Origin: Dipteronia dyeriana
Lineage: Eukaryota > Streptophyta > Magnoliopsida > Sapindales > Sapindaceae
NCBI GenBank assembly: GCA_032871835.1
Contig: CM065300.1
Location: forward strand, 66,351,192 to 66,415,191
DNA length: 64,000 bases
Reading direction: 5' to 3'
Numbering within the stretch: position 1 is the first letter of the stretch; each line of letters begins with the position of its first letter. Below, piece by piece: positions 44,768-59,126 of this stretch. Under the pieces are notes generated by a model that saw only the letters and a list, made by a program, of their open reading frames with translations, made no database searches and was not told the DNA's origin. Position numbers and translations under genes: made by a program.

Positions 44768-45950
44768 GGGGTCAGTTTGGTATTGTTTTTGAAAAGTTAA
44801 AATCAGATTATTTTATAATTTTGGCATAAAATGATGTTTGGTAAAACTTTCGAAAGTGATTAATTGATAATCTACAAGTTTTGACAATGATTTTGAAAAG
44901 TAGGTGGAGGATTAATTTTTGAAAGTGATTATGGAATAATCTATTTCACTATTTTTTGAATATTTTAAAGTATCATTATTTTCCTTATGAAATAAAATTA
45001 AAATTATTTATATACCTTATTTCATCTCAAAATTTTATTTAAATATTGATTTGGTTTATAAAATATTTTAAAATATTTTATTGTTTTTATTGAATTTTTT
45101 TTCCTAATTTAAATATTCTACTTAAATATTGATTTAATATATATATATATATATATAATTAATGAAGAAATAAAATAGGGTCCTAATATCATGTTTATTT
45201 TAGTCATTGTAACTAATCTCAGCACTTTTGTAATAAAAGTCAAGGTTGGCTCGTAAGCTCAACTCACTCGAGAAGCACAAAGAGCTTTTTTCGCGCATTG
45301 AGCGAGCAGGGTAGTCCAGGCTTTTCTCTCAGAATTTGTTTCACGACGAGTCCAGCTCTGATCCTTAGCGGACGTTGGCGATTCCGCAACTAAAAAGAAA
45401 GACGGGCCAGAGTGAGGGAGGTGTGCTTTCGTGCTTTGAACTAACCTTTACGCACTGAAAGCTCACGAAGGGACTACTTCCTTTCGATTTGAGGACTTTG
45501 ATTGAATGAGATTCTAGATATCAAAACAGGAAGTTGCTATTTGAACTCGAAGCAACTGACCTTAATTCCCCCCTGGTCTCTATCCTTAAGGAAGTCATGC
45601 TTTTGCCCTTTTGAGTGAGTCCTTTGGAGAACGGACTGTTACTAATCCGATGGAAAGAATCCTTGATCTCATCCAGGGAACGGAAACACAAGCTGTTGGT
45701 GGCTAAAAAGCACCCGGCTTGAAGCATCTTGGTGGTCTGGCTCATGGTAGGTTTTTTTGTTTTACACGCGGCCTATCGAATCGAAGCGAACTTAGGCCTT
45801 TTTGGTTATATTGTATACTGCTTTTGAGCTAAACAATAGTTACAAAAATACAATTAAACAAACATCTGTCGATTAACTCTACAGCTGATTATTCCTTCAA
45901 CACAGCTAACGATGATTATTATAAAAGTTACAGCAATATCAAACTGGCCC
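44768..45950. mobile_element. TIR element carrying organelle-like DNA
   Basis: The left end GGGTCAGTTTGGTATTG and the right end, reverse-complemented, GGGCCAGTTTGATATTG are inverted repeats. The 1183-bp interior has AT-rich arms and a central block (45243-45790) of different composition. No clear target duplication is visible. The end sequence type is common among PIF- or hAT-like MITEs. Confidence 0.55.
45243..45790. other. possible mitochondrial DNA insert (NUMT)
   Basis: About 550 bp with markedly higher GC than both sides and sharp edges. A 74-codon open frame lies on the minus strand (45745-45521). In texture it is like plant mitochondrial spacer DNA, and that is a judgement by eye. It sits between the inverted ends of the element at 44768-45950. 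Confidence 0.4.
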
Positions 45951-46210
45951 GTAATCCAACAAATCCAATGTACTGTAAAATAAATTTTAGAAAATTCTTC
46001 TTATAAGTCTCAAAAGAGCTCCATTTCAACACAAAGCTGAAATAGGGTATGTAAAGCTCAAAAGGGGGCATGCAAGACATATAAAGAATGTCAATGTCAG
46101 ACGTCTCAAGTCTACCCTCAATATATCAAACCTTTACCATTGGTTAAAATATTTAACAAAAGTAATTTTGATCCAAGGATTGTGCGAAAGTTGTTTTGAT
46201 TTAACTATAC

Positions 46211-48638
46211 TATTTTTTTTTAAAAGGAAACAGAGAAACAAAACAAAGAAGCTAAGCAAGAGAATCAGCCTGGATTAGACCCTCCATATAGGGAGGATAC
46301 GAATCAAACCAGACCTTCTTATTTGCATGAGTCAACACAAACTTCACAAGGCCACGAGCAACCAAATTCCCCAATCTAAGGGCGAAAGAGAAGGAAAAAG
46401 ACTTCCCACAAGAGAGCTGGAGGATGTCCCCAATAACATTGCCAATATCAGCCATAGGCACAGTCTCCAAATTTACCATATCCACCATAACCTTAGCATC
46501 AGATTCAACAACAGTAGGAAGAAAATTCACCTCCACAGCCAGTCTAATTCCACAGAGTAGAGTAACTACTTCAGTAGTCTAAGGGGAAAAGTTTGCATGA
46601 AAACTTTGAGCATAGCTGCAATTGACCATTCTCTAATGACTCCTAATAACAATGCCAACACCATTGTTGCACTGTAAAGAGTTCACAGTAGCATCTATGT
46701 TAATCTTGAAACAACCTTGATCTGGTTTACACCACTTGACAAGATTTCCTCTACCGATTTTTAGGGTGGGAGCTTTACTAGAATTAGTTTATTACAAACA
46801 CTCTAAAAAATTCACTGACTAACCCACGATATCCTTATCAACACAACCAGAGGGATCGTGAACTTACTGGTTATGAATCCACCAAACACGCCAGAACATG
46901 ATACAATCAGCCCCATTTACATACATGGAAGATTGGCAAAGCAAGACGAGACTAGGTCAAGAAAATGGGTGCAATCATGCCATATTACATTCCGAAACAC
47001 TACATAATTCTTCATCTGTCTTCGAGTTTTGGAGCAGCTCCACAGAGCATGGGTGGTTGACTCAGGTTTTGTTTTGCAAATAGGGCATAAAGAGTCAAAT
47101 AAGATACCATGGTTTGCCAAATTCAGCAGAGTTGGAATCCAATTGTGACAAGCCTTCCACATGAAGATTTTTGACTTTGTCGGAATTTGAAACCTCCATA
47201 TTGCTTTCCACCATGACTTTAAACCATTAAGACACGGCGAGCTAGCAGATTAAGCCATATCCCATTCAACTCTTTATCCATTGCAAACATAGTAGATTCC
47301 GGTCTTCTTATATTGCCAAATAAGAGAGTCAACCGATTGACTCAAACCAAGAACCAGCCTTAAGATCGACTCAGCGTATTCCTAGATGCACGAGTCCCGA
47401 ATAAGAGGAACATTCCAGCCTCTTGAATAAGTTATTAGAGCTTACACAGGCGTGTCAAGACCAAGTCTTAGAGGAGAAAGAATCTTGAAAGTATATGGTC
47501 TAGGCACCCAACGATCTTCATAGATTGACACAGTCAACCCGTTCCCAATTCTCCAACGCGAACCATCTAATAAGTTATCTTTACCCCACAACAAACCATT
47601 CCAAATCGTCGAACCCGAAGAGCATTTTCCAGTCTAGAGAAAAGAACAGTCGGGATAGTAGCATGCCTTTTAAATCTTGGCAGCAAGCGAATGAGGATTC
47701 ACAATGAGTCTTCATCCCTGTTTCGTAAGGAGAGCTTGGTTAAATATTGACATGTCGTGAAATCCCAGGCCTCCCGTATCCTTCCACGAAAAAAGCTTAG
47801 GCCAAGCATACCAATGGACTTTATTAGCATCATTAGTACCTCCCCGCCAAAATCTATTACACATACGATGGATCTTCGAGATAAGGGCCTTGGTAGATGG
47901 AATAAACCTATGGTATACGTAGAGATAGACTGGATCACTGCTTTCAATAAAACTTCCCTTCCACCTATAGATAGCCTTATATATTCCACCATCGGCCTTT
48001 TTCCCACACCCTATTCTTAATAGCGAATAACTGCATTTTGTTCTTGGTAGCAAAGCTAGGGAGGCCCAGGTATCGTTCATGGCAATCCACCAACCTAACA
48101 CCAAAAATTGTTGCTACTCTAGCTCCATCAAATCTACCCACAGATTTACTGAAGTTCACGATTTGGTCGTAGGCCTTTACATAATCATCCAGGATACATT
48201 TCATTGCTACGCATTCCTCCTGGTTCGCTTTAAAAAAAAAACTATCATCATCAAAAAACAATTGGGATATAATGGATGCAGACCTGATACATTTGAAACA
48301 CGAAATGAACTTTCTATCAATTGCCGCATGCAACATGCTAGAGAGCCCCTTAGCACAAATGAGGAAAAGGAACAGGGAAAGAGGGTCTCCCTAGCGAAGT
48401 CCTCTAGTAGGGTGAACGTTCCCACAAATCTGACCATTTAGAAGGAAATAAAAGGTGACCGAGGAAGCATATTGCATAATCTTCATAATTCAGCTATTAA
48501 AGAAACCCAGTTTCTCCATCATGATGGCCAAGTAACCCCATTCCACCCTATTATAGGCCTTTGACATATTCAACTTGATTGCTAGAGGACCTTTTTTACA
48601 TTCTGCCTTTTCAGAGCATGAATACACTCAAAACCAGT
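46211..48638 (-). pseudogene. LINE reverse transcriptase, zinc region and RNase H (3' part)
   Basis: Read on the minus strand. Reverse transcriptase runs from about 48638 to 47700, with the active-site region reading QLFFDDDSFFFKANQEEC (about 48250) and the downstream YLGLPSF block. A zf-RVT zinc region is at 47162-46917 (CPICKTKPESTTHALWSC). RNase H is at 46536-46252 (VVESDAKVMVDMVN, WFDSYPP). An A-run on the minus strand at 46218-46211 marks the 3' end. Stops and frame changes are frequent. The 5' part of RT lies at 61564-61835, across the 12.9 kb gypsy element. Confidence 0.88.
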
Positions 48639-49458
48639 TGTTGTTGGTAAAATTTGGATGATGTGACACGATAACAAAAGATAAGGGTCGAAGATGCCAC
48701 TTCAACAAAAGATAACTCGATCGAATAAACCCAAGTTGACCAATAAGCACTCATCAATCCCCCATCCCCTCGCTGACCACGAAGACACAAATGATCGAGC
48801 TAGTCGACCCGATCTGGGTTGTTAAGATGGTCAGGATAAAGGTCTTGATTAGGTAGGATCATCGATCGGGGAAAAGTGGGTATGGTCAGGTTCAACAGAT
48901 GGTCGGTTGAGCGATATGTGGAAAGCATTCAGATTTAGCGAAGTCACGGCCCAAAGCCCGAAGAGAATGAATCCTACTTAAATAAGGTGTCTAGAAGTAT
49001 ACTTTGATAAGGAAGTAAATTTCCTTGTAGATATCAAAGTCCAGATTAGGCAAGAGATCTAACATAATCAAAAGACAATCAACGCAAAACACGGAAAAAG
49101 GATAACACGACTCCAATAAGTTAGAGTTTTGTTTAATTACGGGAACTTTTCTTACTTGTACACCAAGAATTAGGGTTTTATGCATGTATAAATAGACTCT
49201 AGCAACACCCATAAAATGGGTGAACGTTAATTAAGCGTAGGAGAGAGCAAGCAATATTCTTTGTGTATTCTTTAAACAACTTAGTGGATTCTTTTTCTCT
49301 TACCGTTACCGACAACAGTGGATGATTCCTCGTCTTGGGGTTTTACCACGTAAAATCTTGTGTTGCTTCTTGTTTTTTTATTTATTTTGATTTGTAGATT
49401 GGTTTTTTATTCATATTATCTGTTTGACTAATGGTTGATCTAAAAATCACCATCAACA
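48639..49458 (+). repeat. 5' LTR of the Tat-type element
   Basis: This is 820 bp and matches 60751-61563 along its length, with scattered changes. It contains a likely TATA (GTATAAATAGAC near 49186). Confidence 0.88.
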
Positions 49459-49460
49459 AC

Positions 49461-49473
49461 TGGCGCTAGAAGG
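49461..49473 (+). promoter_or_regulatory. primer binding site of the Tat-type element
   Basis: TGGCGCTAGAAGG lies two bases after the LTR end. It is not the tRNA-Met site used by the other elements here, in keeping with a different lineage. Confidence 0.7.
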
Positions 49474-49550
49474 AAAGGGTGAACCTTCAACCTTATGGCT
49501 AACAACCTTCGATAGCATCAAGTTTGAATAGTTAATTTCAGTAAAAGTTT

Positions 49551-51450
49551 ATGAAGAGCGATATCATGGCCACTAGTAGAGATAGGAGTTTATCTCCTCG
49601 CATTACTAATGTCCCCAATCTTGTTGAAGATAACGTTGTTAGAGAAGATCTATCCTCAAAGACCCCACCATCAACTAGACATGTTGTCGTTACATCTACA
49701 AGTGTAACCATATATATTTCCTCAAATGAATTCTAATAAATCTAGGAATCCCTGCAGAAATTCATCGATGATGCCGCTAGATAGGGAATCAGCATAACAG
49801 CCACTACCAATTTGAGTTCACCATACCAACTCTCTACACCAAGGTAGCCTAGGATCCCAAGGTATGCTCTGAAATAGTGGCATCCACTCCATAAGCACCC
49901 TAGAAATCTGGGAGAGATAGAGCGGAGCGCCATGAAAAAAGGGAACGTTTTCACAGAAGAAGCGACCGCCAAGAAGATCGAGAAGCTAGGGGACAAAGAG
50001 TCCAGTTCACGGGAAGACATTGAGAGGCATGATGGAATGAAAGCTCACCCCGAGCAGGTAGATAGGTGCGATGGCCAGAGGAAAATGTCTTGCTTGACTT
50101 CAAGTGACAATGAAACTGCCACCTGAAGGCTTAGAGATCAAGCCAATGGGGCTAGATGTGATCCCTTTGATGCCCAAATCAGCTGGTGAATTCCCAAAGA
50201 CCCGTACGGGCTCACAATCTGCTAGAAGTTTGATGATTATGGAGAGCCAAAAGGGGAGCGTGAAGTCCTCCTCAGAATAATAGAGGCCCTTGAACGAAGG
50301 CAAAACTTGGGAAATCCATTGACTGGAAATTCTGGAAGTTTGTTTGCTGATTCTATAAGGTAGACCCATTTTTTAGAAAAGTTCATAATACCGCATGTGG
50401 AACAGTTCAAGGCCAATACTAACCCGTAGGAGCATGTAAAGAGGTACTAGAGCGTAATGGCATAGTACGACTACGATGATGCCCTCATGTACCGAATGTT
50501 TTCGTAATCCTTGGGGGATTAAGGATCTAGGTGGTTTGGAGGACTAACAGAGGTTCCATTCAGAAGTTTGAGGAACAGATACAAGCTTTCACCAGACAGT
50601 TTATGGGAAATATCCAGTGAAGAAAGTCTATATCAGCTTTGTCGACCTTAAAGCAAATGAAAGATGAGAAGTTGAAGGATTACCTAAATAGATTCTTAGA
50701 AGAAATGTCTGAAGTATAGGATCCCAATAATGATGTGTTGGTGTCAGCATTTATCAACATCTTACAACACAGCCATCTAACCTTGAGTTTGAGGTAAAAG
50801 GGGCCGACCACATATGCGAGCATGGTAGATTATGTTGGAGGATACGCCATGACAGATGAGGAACATATAGCCCACGGTTGAGAACTTATACATGGGGGTC
50901 AGCCCAAGAGTAGTCATAAACATAGGAATTGTAGTTCGAAGAATAGTAGCAAAAGGGACCCGAAAGGCAACGGGGGAAAGAGTAAGGATGAACGTAAAGA
51001 TAATGATAAACGTGACAAACACTACAAGCGGTAATACACCAATTATGCCTCGTTGGCTAAGAGGAAAGAGGAGATCTTGAATATGATATAGGATAGGAAT
51101 TTGTACAGGAAGCCCCTAAAACAGTCAAGATTTGCTAGAAAAGACACCACAAAATATTGCAGATTTCACTAGGACAATGGCCATGAAACCTCTAAGTGCT
51201 ATCAACGGAAGGACTACATCGAACAACTGATTAAAAAAGGATACCTCATAGACGTGGTCCTTAGAAATGGGGATGCTCGGTACAAGGGCACTCCAAGTGA
51301 GAAGCACGATAGAAACCAGAGGAGCCCTAGGAGAAATCTGGATAGCGGGACAATTAACGCTATCTTTGGCGGACTGCATACTGGGGCAAGCAGTAGAGAA
51401 ATAATGACCAAGGTCAGAGAAGCTATAAATGGGTAGAGGAATTTGAAGGT
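49551..51450 (+). pseudogene. Tat-type gag
   Basis: Broken gag frame. The N-terminus is near 49551 (MKSDIMATSRDRSLSPRITN). The capsid part is at about 50600-50830 (SALSTLKQMKDEKLKDYLNR). A C-H-H-C zinc-knuckle-like motif is at about 51155-51215 (YCRFH, one stop, DNGHETSKCYQRKDYIEQLI). Stops are frequent. The gag product would form the particle. Confidence 0.75.
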
Positions 51451-51479
51451 CAATTTGTTGGGCCCCGACAATAAAAGGT

Positions 51480-54400
51480 TGAATCAAGGATGAGATCCTA
51501 TAATCTTTACCGAAGCAAACATGTATGGATCAGAGGTAAAGCTGAACGATGCTATTGTCCTATCAGTTCAAGTGGGGCACATGGAAGTGAGAAGAATACT
51601 GATCGATAACGAGAGCTCAGCAGACATCTTGAGTGTGAAAGTGTTCGATCAACTTGGGTTACAAAGAAAAGACCTCTAGCCCCTCAAAGTCCTATTGAAA
51701 GGCTTTGGAAGAACATAAGTAAGGTCGTTGGGAATAGTGAAATTGCCCGTGGAGATTGGGAGTTCCCCTTGCATCAAGACAATAGTATTAGATTTCATAG
51801 TTGTGTATGTAGAGAATTGGTAATACAACGCCTTGCTAGGTTGACCTTTCATAAACAAGATGAAGGTTGTGACTTTTACCTACGCACAAACAGTGAAATT
51901 TCCAGCTGAAGCTGGAGTAGGTGTCATGAAGAGCTCATAAGAATGGGCAAGAAAGGCTAATTTGGCCGTTTACAAAGAAAGAGCAGAACTGGGGGTAATG
52001 CAGATAGATACCCTTGGGAAAAATGAATACCTGAAAGTGGATGAGGTAGAAGCTAGAGCGGAAACTCCAACCCTGTTGGACATGGACCCGAGGGAGATGT
52101 CTTTGGAAGATAAGAAAAGCCAAAAAGATGAACTGACCATATAAGTTACAGTAGATGATAATAACCTTGAAAAACAATAAAGCTCAAGGCTTGACTGACA
52201 GAGCAAGTTCAGGATGAAATGGTCAACTTATTGAAGTAATACAAAGACGTGTTCGCATAGAAACATGGGGATATGATTGGGATCGACCAGAAAAATAATT
52301 CCCTATTACTTGGCAGTTGACCACGACCAGAAACCGGTCGTTAAGAAGAGAAGACGGTTTAACCCTGAAAGAAGCAAGGCAATCAAAGAAGAGGTGGAAA
52401 AGTTGTTGGCAGCAGGATCCATAAGGGAAGTAAAGTACCTCGAGTAGGTTGCCAACGTGGTGCTAGTAAAAAAGAAGAATGACCAGTGGAGGATGTGTGT
52501 TGATTTCACTGACGTTAATAAAGTGTGTCCGAATGATAGCTTTTCCTTGCCTCGGATCGACCAGCTGATGGATGCAACAACCGGTCACGAATTATTGAGC
52601 TTTATGGATGCCTACTCAGGATACAACCATATCAGAATGTTTGAACCTAATGAAGACAAAACTTCCTTCACAATTGACCATGGGTTATACTGCTACAAAG
52701 TTATGCCCTTTGGTCTCTAGGATACTGGGGCAACCTACCGGAGACTAGTAAATAATATGTTCGCCTGACAAATCGATAGAAATATGGAGGTGATTGTGAA
52801 TGACATGCTGACAAAAAGCATAATGTCCGAAAAATATGTGGAAGATCTTAAGGAGACTTTCGAGGTGTTACGGAAGTTCGACATGAAGCTTAATCCAAAG
52901 AAGTATGTGTTCGGGGTACCATAGGAAGATTCCTAGGATTTTAAGTTTATTAGAGAGGAATCGAGGTAAACCCGAAAAAAATAAAGGCATTGGAGGAAAT
53001 GAGGTCCCCGAGGACATTGAAGGAAATTTATAGGTTAACTGGTTGTTTAGCATCTCTGAACTGGTTCATAAGCAAATCAACAGACAAGTGCTTGCTCTTT
53101 TTTAGGGCAATCAAGAAAGACAAGGGGGTGGAATAGAATGATGAGTGTGAACATGCATTCAGAAAGATCAAGGAGTACCTATGTAGAGCACCAATTATAT
53201 CTAAACCTCTTGAAGGAGAAGTGCTCTACCTATACCTGTTAGTAACAGCTGTAGCAACAGGATCGGTGCTGGTCAGGTTGGATGAGGGCATACAAACGCA
53301 GTGTATTACACAAACAAGGCTTTGCTACCAACTGAGACAATATACTCACCAGCTGAACAAATGGCACTAGGACTTGTGATTGCAGCGAGGAAGCTAAGAC
53401 CATATTTTCAAGCCTATAGAATCGAGGTCTACATAGATTGTCCACTGAAGCAAATTCTGTCAAAATCTAAAGTATCTAGGAGGTTGACCAAATGGGCAGT
53501 GGAGTTGAGTGAATTTGACATAGCATATCTGCCAAGAGGGCCGATATAGGGACAAGTTATAGCAGACATGATTAGTATGTTCGCTAAACCAAACAGCATG
53601 TTGAAATAAAATAAAGAATTGATCTGGAAACTGCATATGGATGGATCGTCAAACATGCACGGAAGCGAGGTCGGGATGGTCATATCCACCCCAGAAGGTG
53701 ACTAGGTAGAATGTGCCATGCGGTTTGATTTCAAAGTCACCAACAACATGGCAGAGTATGAGGCACTTTTGGCAGGACTTAGGATTTGCACTGCCCTATG
53801 GGTAGATGAGTTGGAGATATTCAATGATTCACAGGTAATGGTAAACTAAATATTGGATGAATATCAGGCCAAGGATAACAACATGGTTGTGTATTTGGGG
53901 ATAGCAAGGATGTTGCTTTAAAGATTCAAGGCATACAGGATTACTCAGATCTAGAGGGAAAATAATGAGAAGGCTGATGATTTCTCAAAGTTGGCATCAG
54001 TTACTATCGGTATACGGTCAAAGACCATCCCAATTGCTCATCTCAAGAAACTGAGCATTGAGGATCAAGAGGAAGTATTGGAAGTATGAGCGGTTGAAGG
54101 TGAACAAGCCACTTGGATGACCCTGATCAGGGAGTACTTAGATGATGGGACACTCCCGATGGAAGTGATTGAGGCAAAACATCTCAGGTATAGAGCATCT
54201 TGATACTCAATGGTTGGAGGAGAAATGTACAAAAGAGGATTTTCAAAGGCCTTACAGAGGTGTGTTTGCCCAGTAGAAGGCAGACAGATATTAGAAAGCA
54301 TCTATGGGGGAGTGTGTGGGAACCACTCCGGAGGAAAATGGCTAGCGCACAAGACTCTCAGACAAGGCTTCTACTGGCCAACCTTATTCCAAGATGCCCA

Positions 54401-55335
54401 GGAAGTCGCGGATCAGTATGGCGGTTGCCAGAGGATAGCTAGTGACATCTAAAGGCCCTCTGAACTGTTGAAGAACTTGTCGTCACCTTGGTCATTTGCC
54501 ATGTGGGGATTATATTTGATTGGCCTGATGCCAGCAACAACAAAAGGTGGAGCGAAGCACGCCATTGTAACCGTGGACTACTTTACAAAGTGGGTCGAGG
54601 CAGAAGCGTTGATGCATATAACTGAAGCTAAAACAACCAGTTTCGTGAAGAAAAATGTCATCTATTGGTTTGGAAGCTCTGATACAATAATCACAGACAC
54701 TATAACCCAATTCAACAGTGACAATTTCAGAAACATGTGTCAGAATTTTGGCAAAAAAAAAATATTCTGTTACACCAGCTCTTCCTCAGACCAGTGGCCA
54801 AACAAAGGCAATAAACAAGATAATCAAGCATACCCTAAAAGCAAAGCTAGATGCCAAGAAAGGGAGTTGGGTAGACAAGCTACACGAAGTTCTATGGGCA
54901 TATTGAACCACGGAAAGGACTTCGATGGGAGAGAATCCCTATTTACTAGCGTTCGGAACAAAGGCGATGATTCCAGATGAAATAGCTCATAACTCACTAA
55001 GGGTGCAACTTTTTCAGCCCGAAGCAAATTTGGAAATGCTAGAAAAGAACTTAGATGAGCTGGAGGAAAAAAAGGACCTGTCGAGAGTAATAAATGCCAC
55101 TTATCAGCAAATGATGACCAGATATTACAACTCACACATGCGAGTAAGGAGATTCCAACTCGGAGATCTAGTTCTGAAGAGAGTATCACTTAATATGAGA
55201 AATAAATCAGTTGAGGCATTGATAGATAGATGGGAAGAGCCATATAGAGTGGTCGGGTGGGCTGGCCATGGGGCATGTTGCCTTGCCCGACCAGAAGGGA
55301 GCGAGCAACCCCAGCCATGCAATGCTCATACCTGA
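51480..55335 (+). pseudogene. Tat-type pol (PR, RT, RNase H, second RNase H, integrase)
   Basis: Protease is near 51600 (RILIDNESSADILSVKVFDQ). Reverse transcriptase is at 52370-52960 (SFMDAYSGYNHIRMFEPNED, CYKVMPFGL); the YVDD region reads VIVNDMLTKS, so a catalytic Asp is lost. RNase H is at 53290-53560 (AEQMALGLVIAARKLRPYFQ). A second, archaeal-type RNase H is at 53620-53930 (LHMDGSSNMHGSEVGMVIST, NNMAEYEALLAGL). Integrase is at 54200-55330 (KHAIVTVDYFTKWVEAEALM, TSGQTKAINKIIKHTLKAKL). Many stops are present. The domain set supports Tat placement. Confidence 0.85.
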
Positions 55336-55339
55336 AGAT

Positions 55340-56090
55340 GTTCTACCCATAGGAGTTTCATATTTTTAATGTTTCTTTTTATTCTAGAGAAGAAAGTGCT
55401 TTGTTAGCTGATTGCTTGTTGTTTCTTTTTAGAATTTAATAAAAACCCCTATGAGGGAACAATTTCAGATGTCAAGAATAATGCTCTAAATTTTCTTTCG
55501 TAAACGAAAGCAATCTCAGGGGAACTAGAAATCGCTCAGTACCATTGGGAGTGCCAGAGAGACCCAGTGAGGGGGCCGAAAACACATGTTGCAAAGGCAG
55601 TGTAGACTCACCAAAACTAAATGAGTGCAACAAAGCACTTGATGGTATTCGCCAAGAGTTGAGTAAAGGATAATTATTTCTACTTAGAAACAGGCACAAA
55701 TAAAATGTTAAGCGCCTGTAAAGTCAGTAGAAATATAAGATGGCCCATTGCAACGAATCTTGATCAACAAACTATTGGGAGACGTCCCAATGAATTAATT
55801 GACAAATAAAAGACAAGAGTCTATTAACTATATACCATGCGAATGAGATATAAAATAGCACTTTTGACGTAAAAACTAGAGTAGCAAATTGATCGAGGGT
55901 TCGAGTAATCGATTGGATAACATGAGTGTCCTCCCCGACGTTGCCCGAATAAGGGGTTATGACAAACCCCACCATACGAAGTTATGACAAACCCCACCAT
56001 ATGAAGTTGCTTGGCCGAAGTAGAGACGATAGACTTAATACAGATTGAGCTATTAAACAGTCAGGGCCAAGCTAGAGAAACCGGGTGAGA

Positions 56091-56145
<55 letters not shown>

Positions 56146-56641
56146 ACATACATACCAGACTAAGAAGTGGTCGCACCCAATTACACTAGTATGGTCTCAG
56201 CCGAGTCAGTTAGCTTGATGTGAGGTAGTATGCATAGTTTGTGCTAACCTAAGGCAACAACCAAGATAAACGCACTTAGACAGAGATGGATCACTCGGTT
56301 CAGCATAATAGTAAGATTAAATTACGGGGTGATTCATGCCAGACGAAAAGGTACGGTCGTAACTGGGATAATTAACTTGGCATGGCTGGACATGCATAGT
56401 TTGAGTTAACAAACGACAATAGCCATTCACAAAGTACCCAATTTTTAGTTAGTTACTCGTTCTAGCCTGGATCCTAGATTATTCTGATTACACGATGAAG
56501 TGAACAACTCATGCTAACTCATTTGCTTAAGTAGAGACTGAAAACTATGCATATACAAAAATGATGATTATTTATATCAAAGGTGGAGAGATTACAAAAT
56601 AGTGATTACATTGGTAACGGTTACAAAAAACAAAAATAGAG
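55340..56641. other. spacer between integrase and the antisense gene
   Basis: No gene is seen. It holds a 25-bp tandem duplication (GTTATGACAAACCCCACCAT..., 55956-55980 and 55981-56005), a TA microsatellite (56094-56137) and a short GTATGTATACATAC palindrome after it. Confidence 0.6.
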
Positions 56642-59070
56642 TTAAGCATTTGGGGTACTAGAATGGCCTTTGGGCCCATATCCACCAGGTGGAAGGTCAC
56701 CACCCCCATGGTCTTGGTTTAGGTCTCCAAAATCTAGACAATTAATGTGATCTTCTGGGTCGTCGGCCATAAATGGAGAATAGTCTGTGCCTAGCAAATG
56801 GCCAACATCAACCCCTTGGTAAGGGCGTTGCTCTCTTTGCTAGAATGAAAAATCACCAAGAAAGACTTCAAAGGAAGCTCTAGGTGCATAAGATGGGCAT
56901 CCTTCCTGATAGATCTACAGTATGCCCTCCATCTGATCCTTTGATTCCATTAGCTTCCAGGGACTCATTCTTATGCTTCTTAATTGTTCTGTCCCATTTC
57001 CGACGAGCCTCCTCTGAGGACTCTCCTTACCGTCAAAGAATACTTAAGTGGTGGCCAGCCCTCTCTCGAATTCCCTCAGCATGATAACATCAAAGGCTGG
57101 GGATCTTTTATAGCGGTCCACATTCTGGACTTCGAGAGCTGACTTGGCTTCCTGAGAAAGCACTTACATACTGACCTGCTACAGCTCAAGGTCATTTGCC
57201 AAGCTCTCATAGTGGATTTGAGCTTCCTCAGATGCCTACCGCGCCTCAAGCATAATTTGTTGAGCAAAGGTAAGGGTGTTTTGGGAAATCTGGGTCTCCT
57301 TCATAGATTTATTTGCTACTGTTTCAGCCAAGATGGCCCTAGACTCGAGTTTAGCACTTCATAACTCTACCATGATGACCCTCTTCTCTAACTCGGCGTT
57401 CCTCGTTGTGAGTTCTCTGAGAGTTGTCTTAGTAGTAGAAGCTCTGCCTTGAACATTGGCTATGATTTTACTTAGGGCAACCTTAGTCGCAGCATAGGCC
57501 TTCAGCTTCTCCTCGTAATGCTTAACTTTATATACACTAGCAGAAGAAGACTTCAGAGCGTCGTCCTTCTATGCAAGAGCCTTTCTTAGCAGAGATATTT
57601 CAGTGTCCTGTTTCTTCTGATTAGCCAAGGCTCGAGTTAGCTCTTTTACCGCCAGAGAGAGAAAGTAAAAATTAGCAAAGTTGGCAAAAATGCAGGCAAA
57701 GGGCAATGTAGAAAGCACTTACAAAACTCCATTGTTGAAGATCATACGGATCCACTCAGAGGTACTAGCAGCTTTGGCTTCTCTCCAATACCCATCACTA
57801 ATGTACCCATCGTCAGTTGACATCAATAGGAGCATAGAAATGGGATCGTCGTGAGAGCTACTTGAATAAGGATGCCGGGAGGATCCAGAAGCAAGAGCAA
57901 ACGGGAGAGTGAGCAAATAGAGTAGGTAAATCATAATCAGTGGAAGTGGTCAGGGATGCCGCTGAAAGGGTCAGGTCTTTGACAGGTTACATCCGTGAAA
58001 TTACAGTACCCTCTTCAGCTTGAGAAACAATTATAGTGACTTTTAAATCTTGCCGCTCAAGGGCTTGACCTTCACTTACACCATCCTGATGAAGGGGTCT
58101 AGGAGGTGTGATAGAGGGGACATTCCCAGTCAGGCTCACCCCTACATTTTCAGCCACTTTAACTGTAGCCCCAGTCCTTGATTTGAACACTGGTAGGAGT
58201 GATTGCTTCTCAATAACATCCAGCAAATCATCATCAAAAACTTGATCCTCCAAGTTGAGCCCACCATAATCAGAGTCAAAGTCAATAAAAACTATCTGAC
58301 GTTTAACAGAGAATTACATGGAAGCCTTCCCTATGCGATGTGTGGGTAGATTTGAGAAAGGAAGATCCGTTTGAACTAGAGAAGGCTCGGGACAAGTAGA
58401 CGGTGCAAGTGGGCCAACGGCCTTTACCGGATCGGATGGAACGGAAGAAGGTACAATGGTAACTCTATCAGCCCTTTTCTTTGATCGCTGTTCCCATAAA
58501 ATAAGGTCGGTCATGGTCTCTTGATCATCCTCCTCTTCTTCATCGAGAATGATAGGGACAATCCTCGGCTGGGATGGTAATGGGTAAACATCATACGGAG
58601 CCTCCACTCATTTACGAATGGCCTTAGGGGCAGAAGATCCATCTACAGTCTTAGCCACTTTGTTACCAGTGGTATTTTCACCAGATTCCACCTTTTGGGA
58701 CTGGCCCTTACTTGGTTCATCTTTGCCTGGCCTATCCCTAGCGGATCTATCTCAACTTGATCTCTCTTTACTAGATCTCTCTCGATCAGATTCCTCGGGG
58801 GCAGATTGCACCCGGGAAAATCTATTTTTAGATAATCCTCTCCGACCATCTCCGGGAGGAGTAGCGTCACGACCAGTCTAGCAAGAACTGCTAAAGATTC
58901 ATGATCAAACTCATATATATGCTCCACCAAGTCAAGCTCAGGGGGAGCAATTCGCTGAGCCACTTGATAGGCAACAGCTTTCCTGCTCACCTGATCAAGG
59001 TTTTTAGCATTTTCAGCCTGCTCGCCACACTTCGAATACTGGAAAGGCGAACACAAAGAAAAGCGGTAAG

Positions 59071-59126
<56 letters not shown>

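Noticed and set aside
58643..59113. 156-codon frame starting with Cys-Val repeats
   Set aside because: The start is a CA microsatellite read in reverse. Only its later charged part may belong to the antisense gene.
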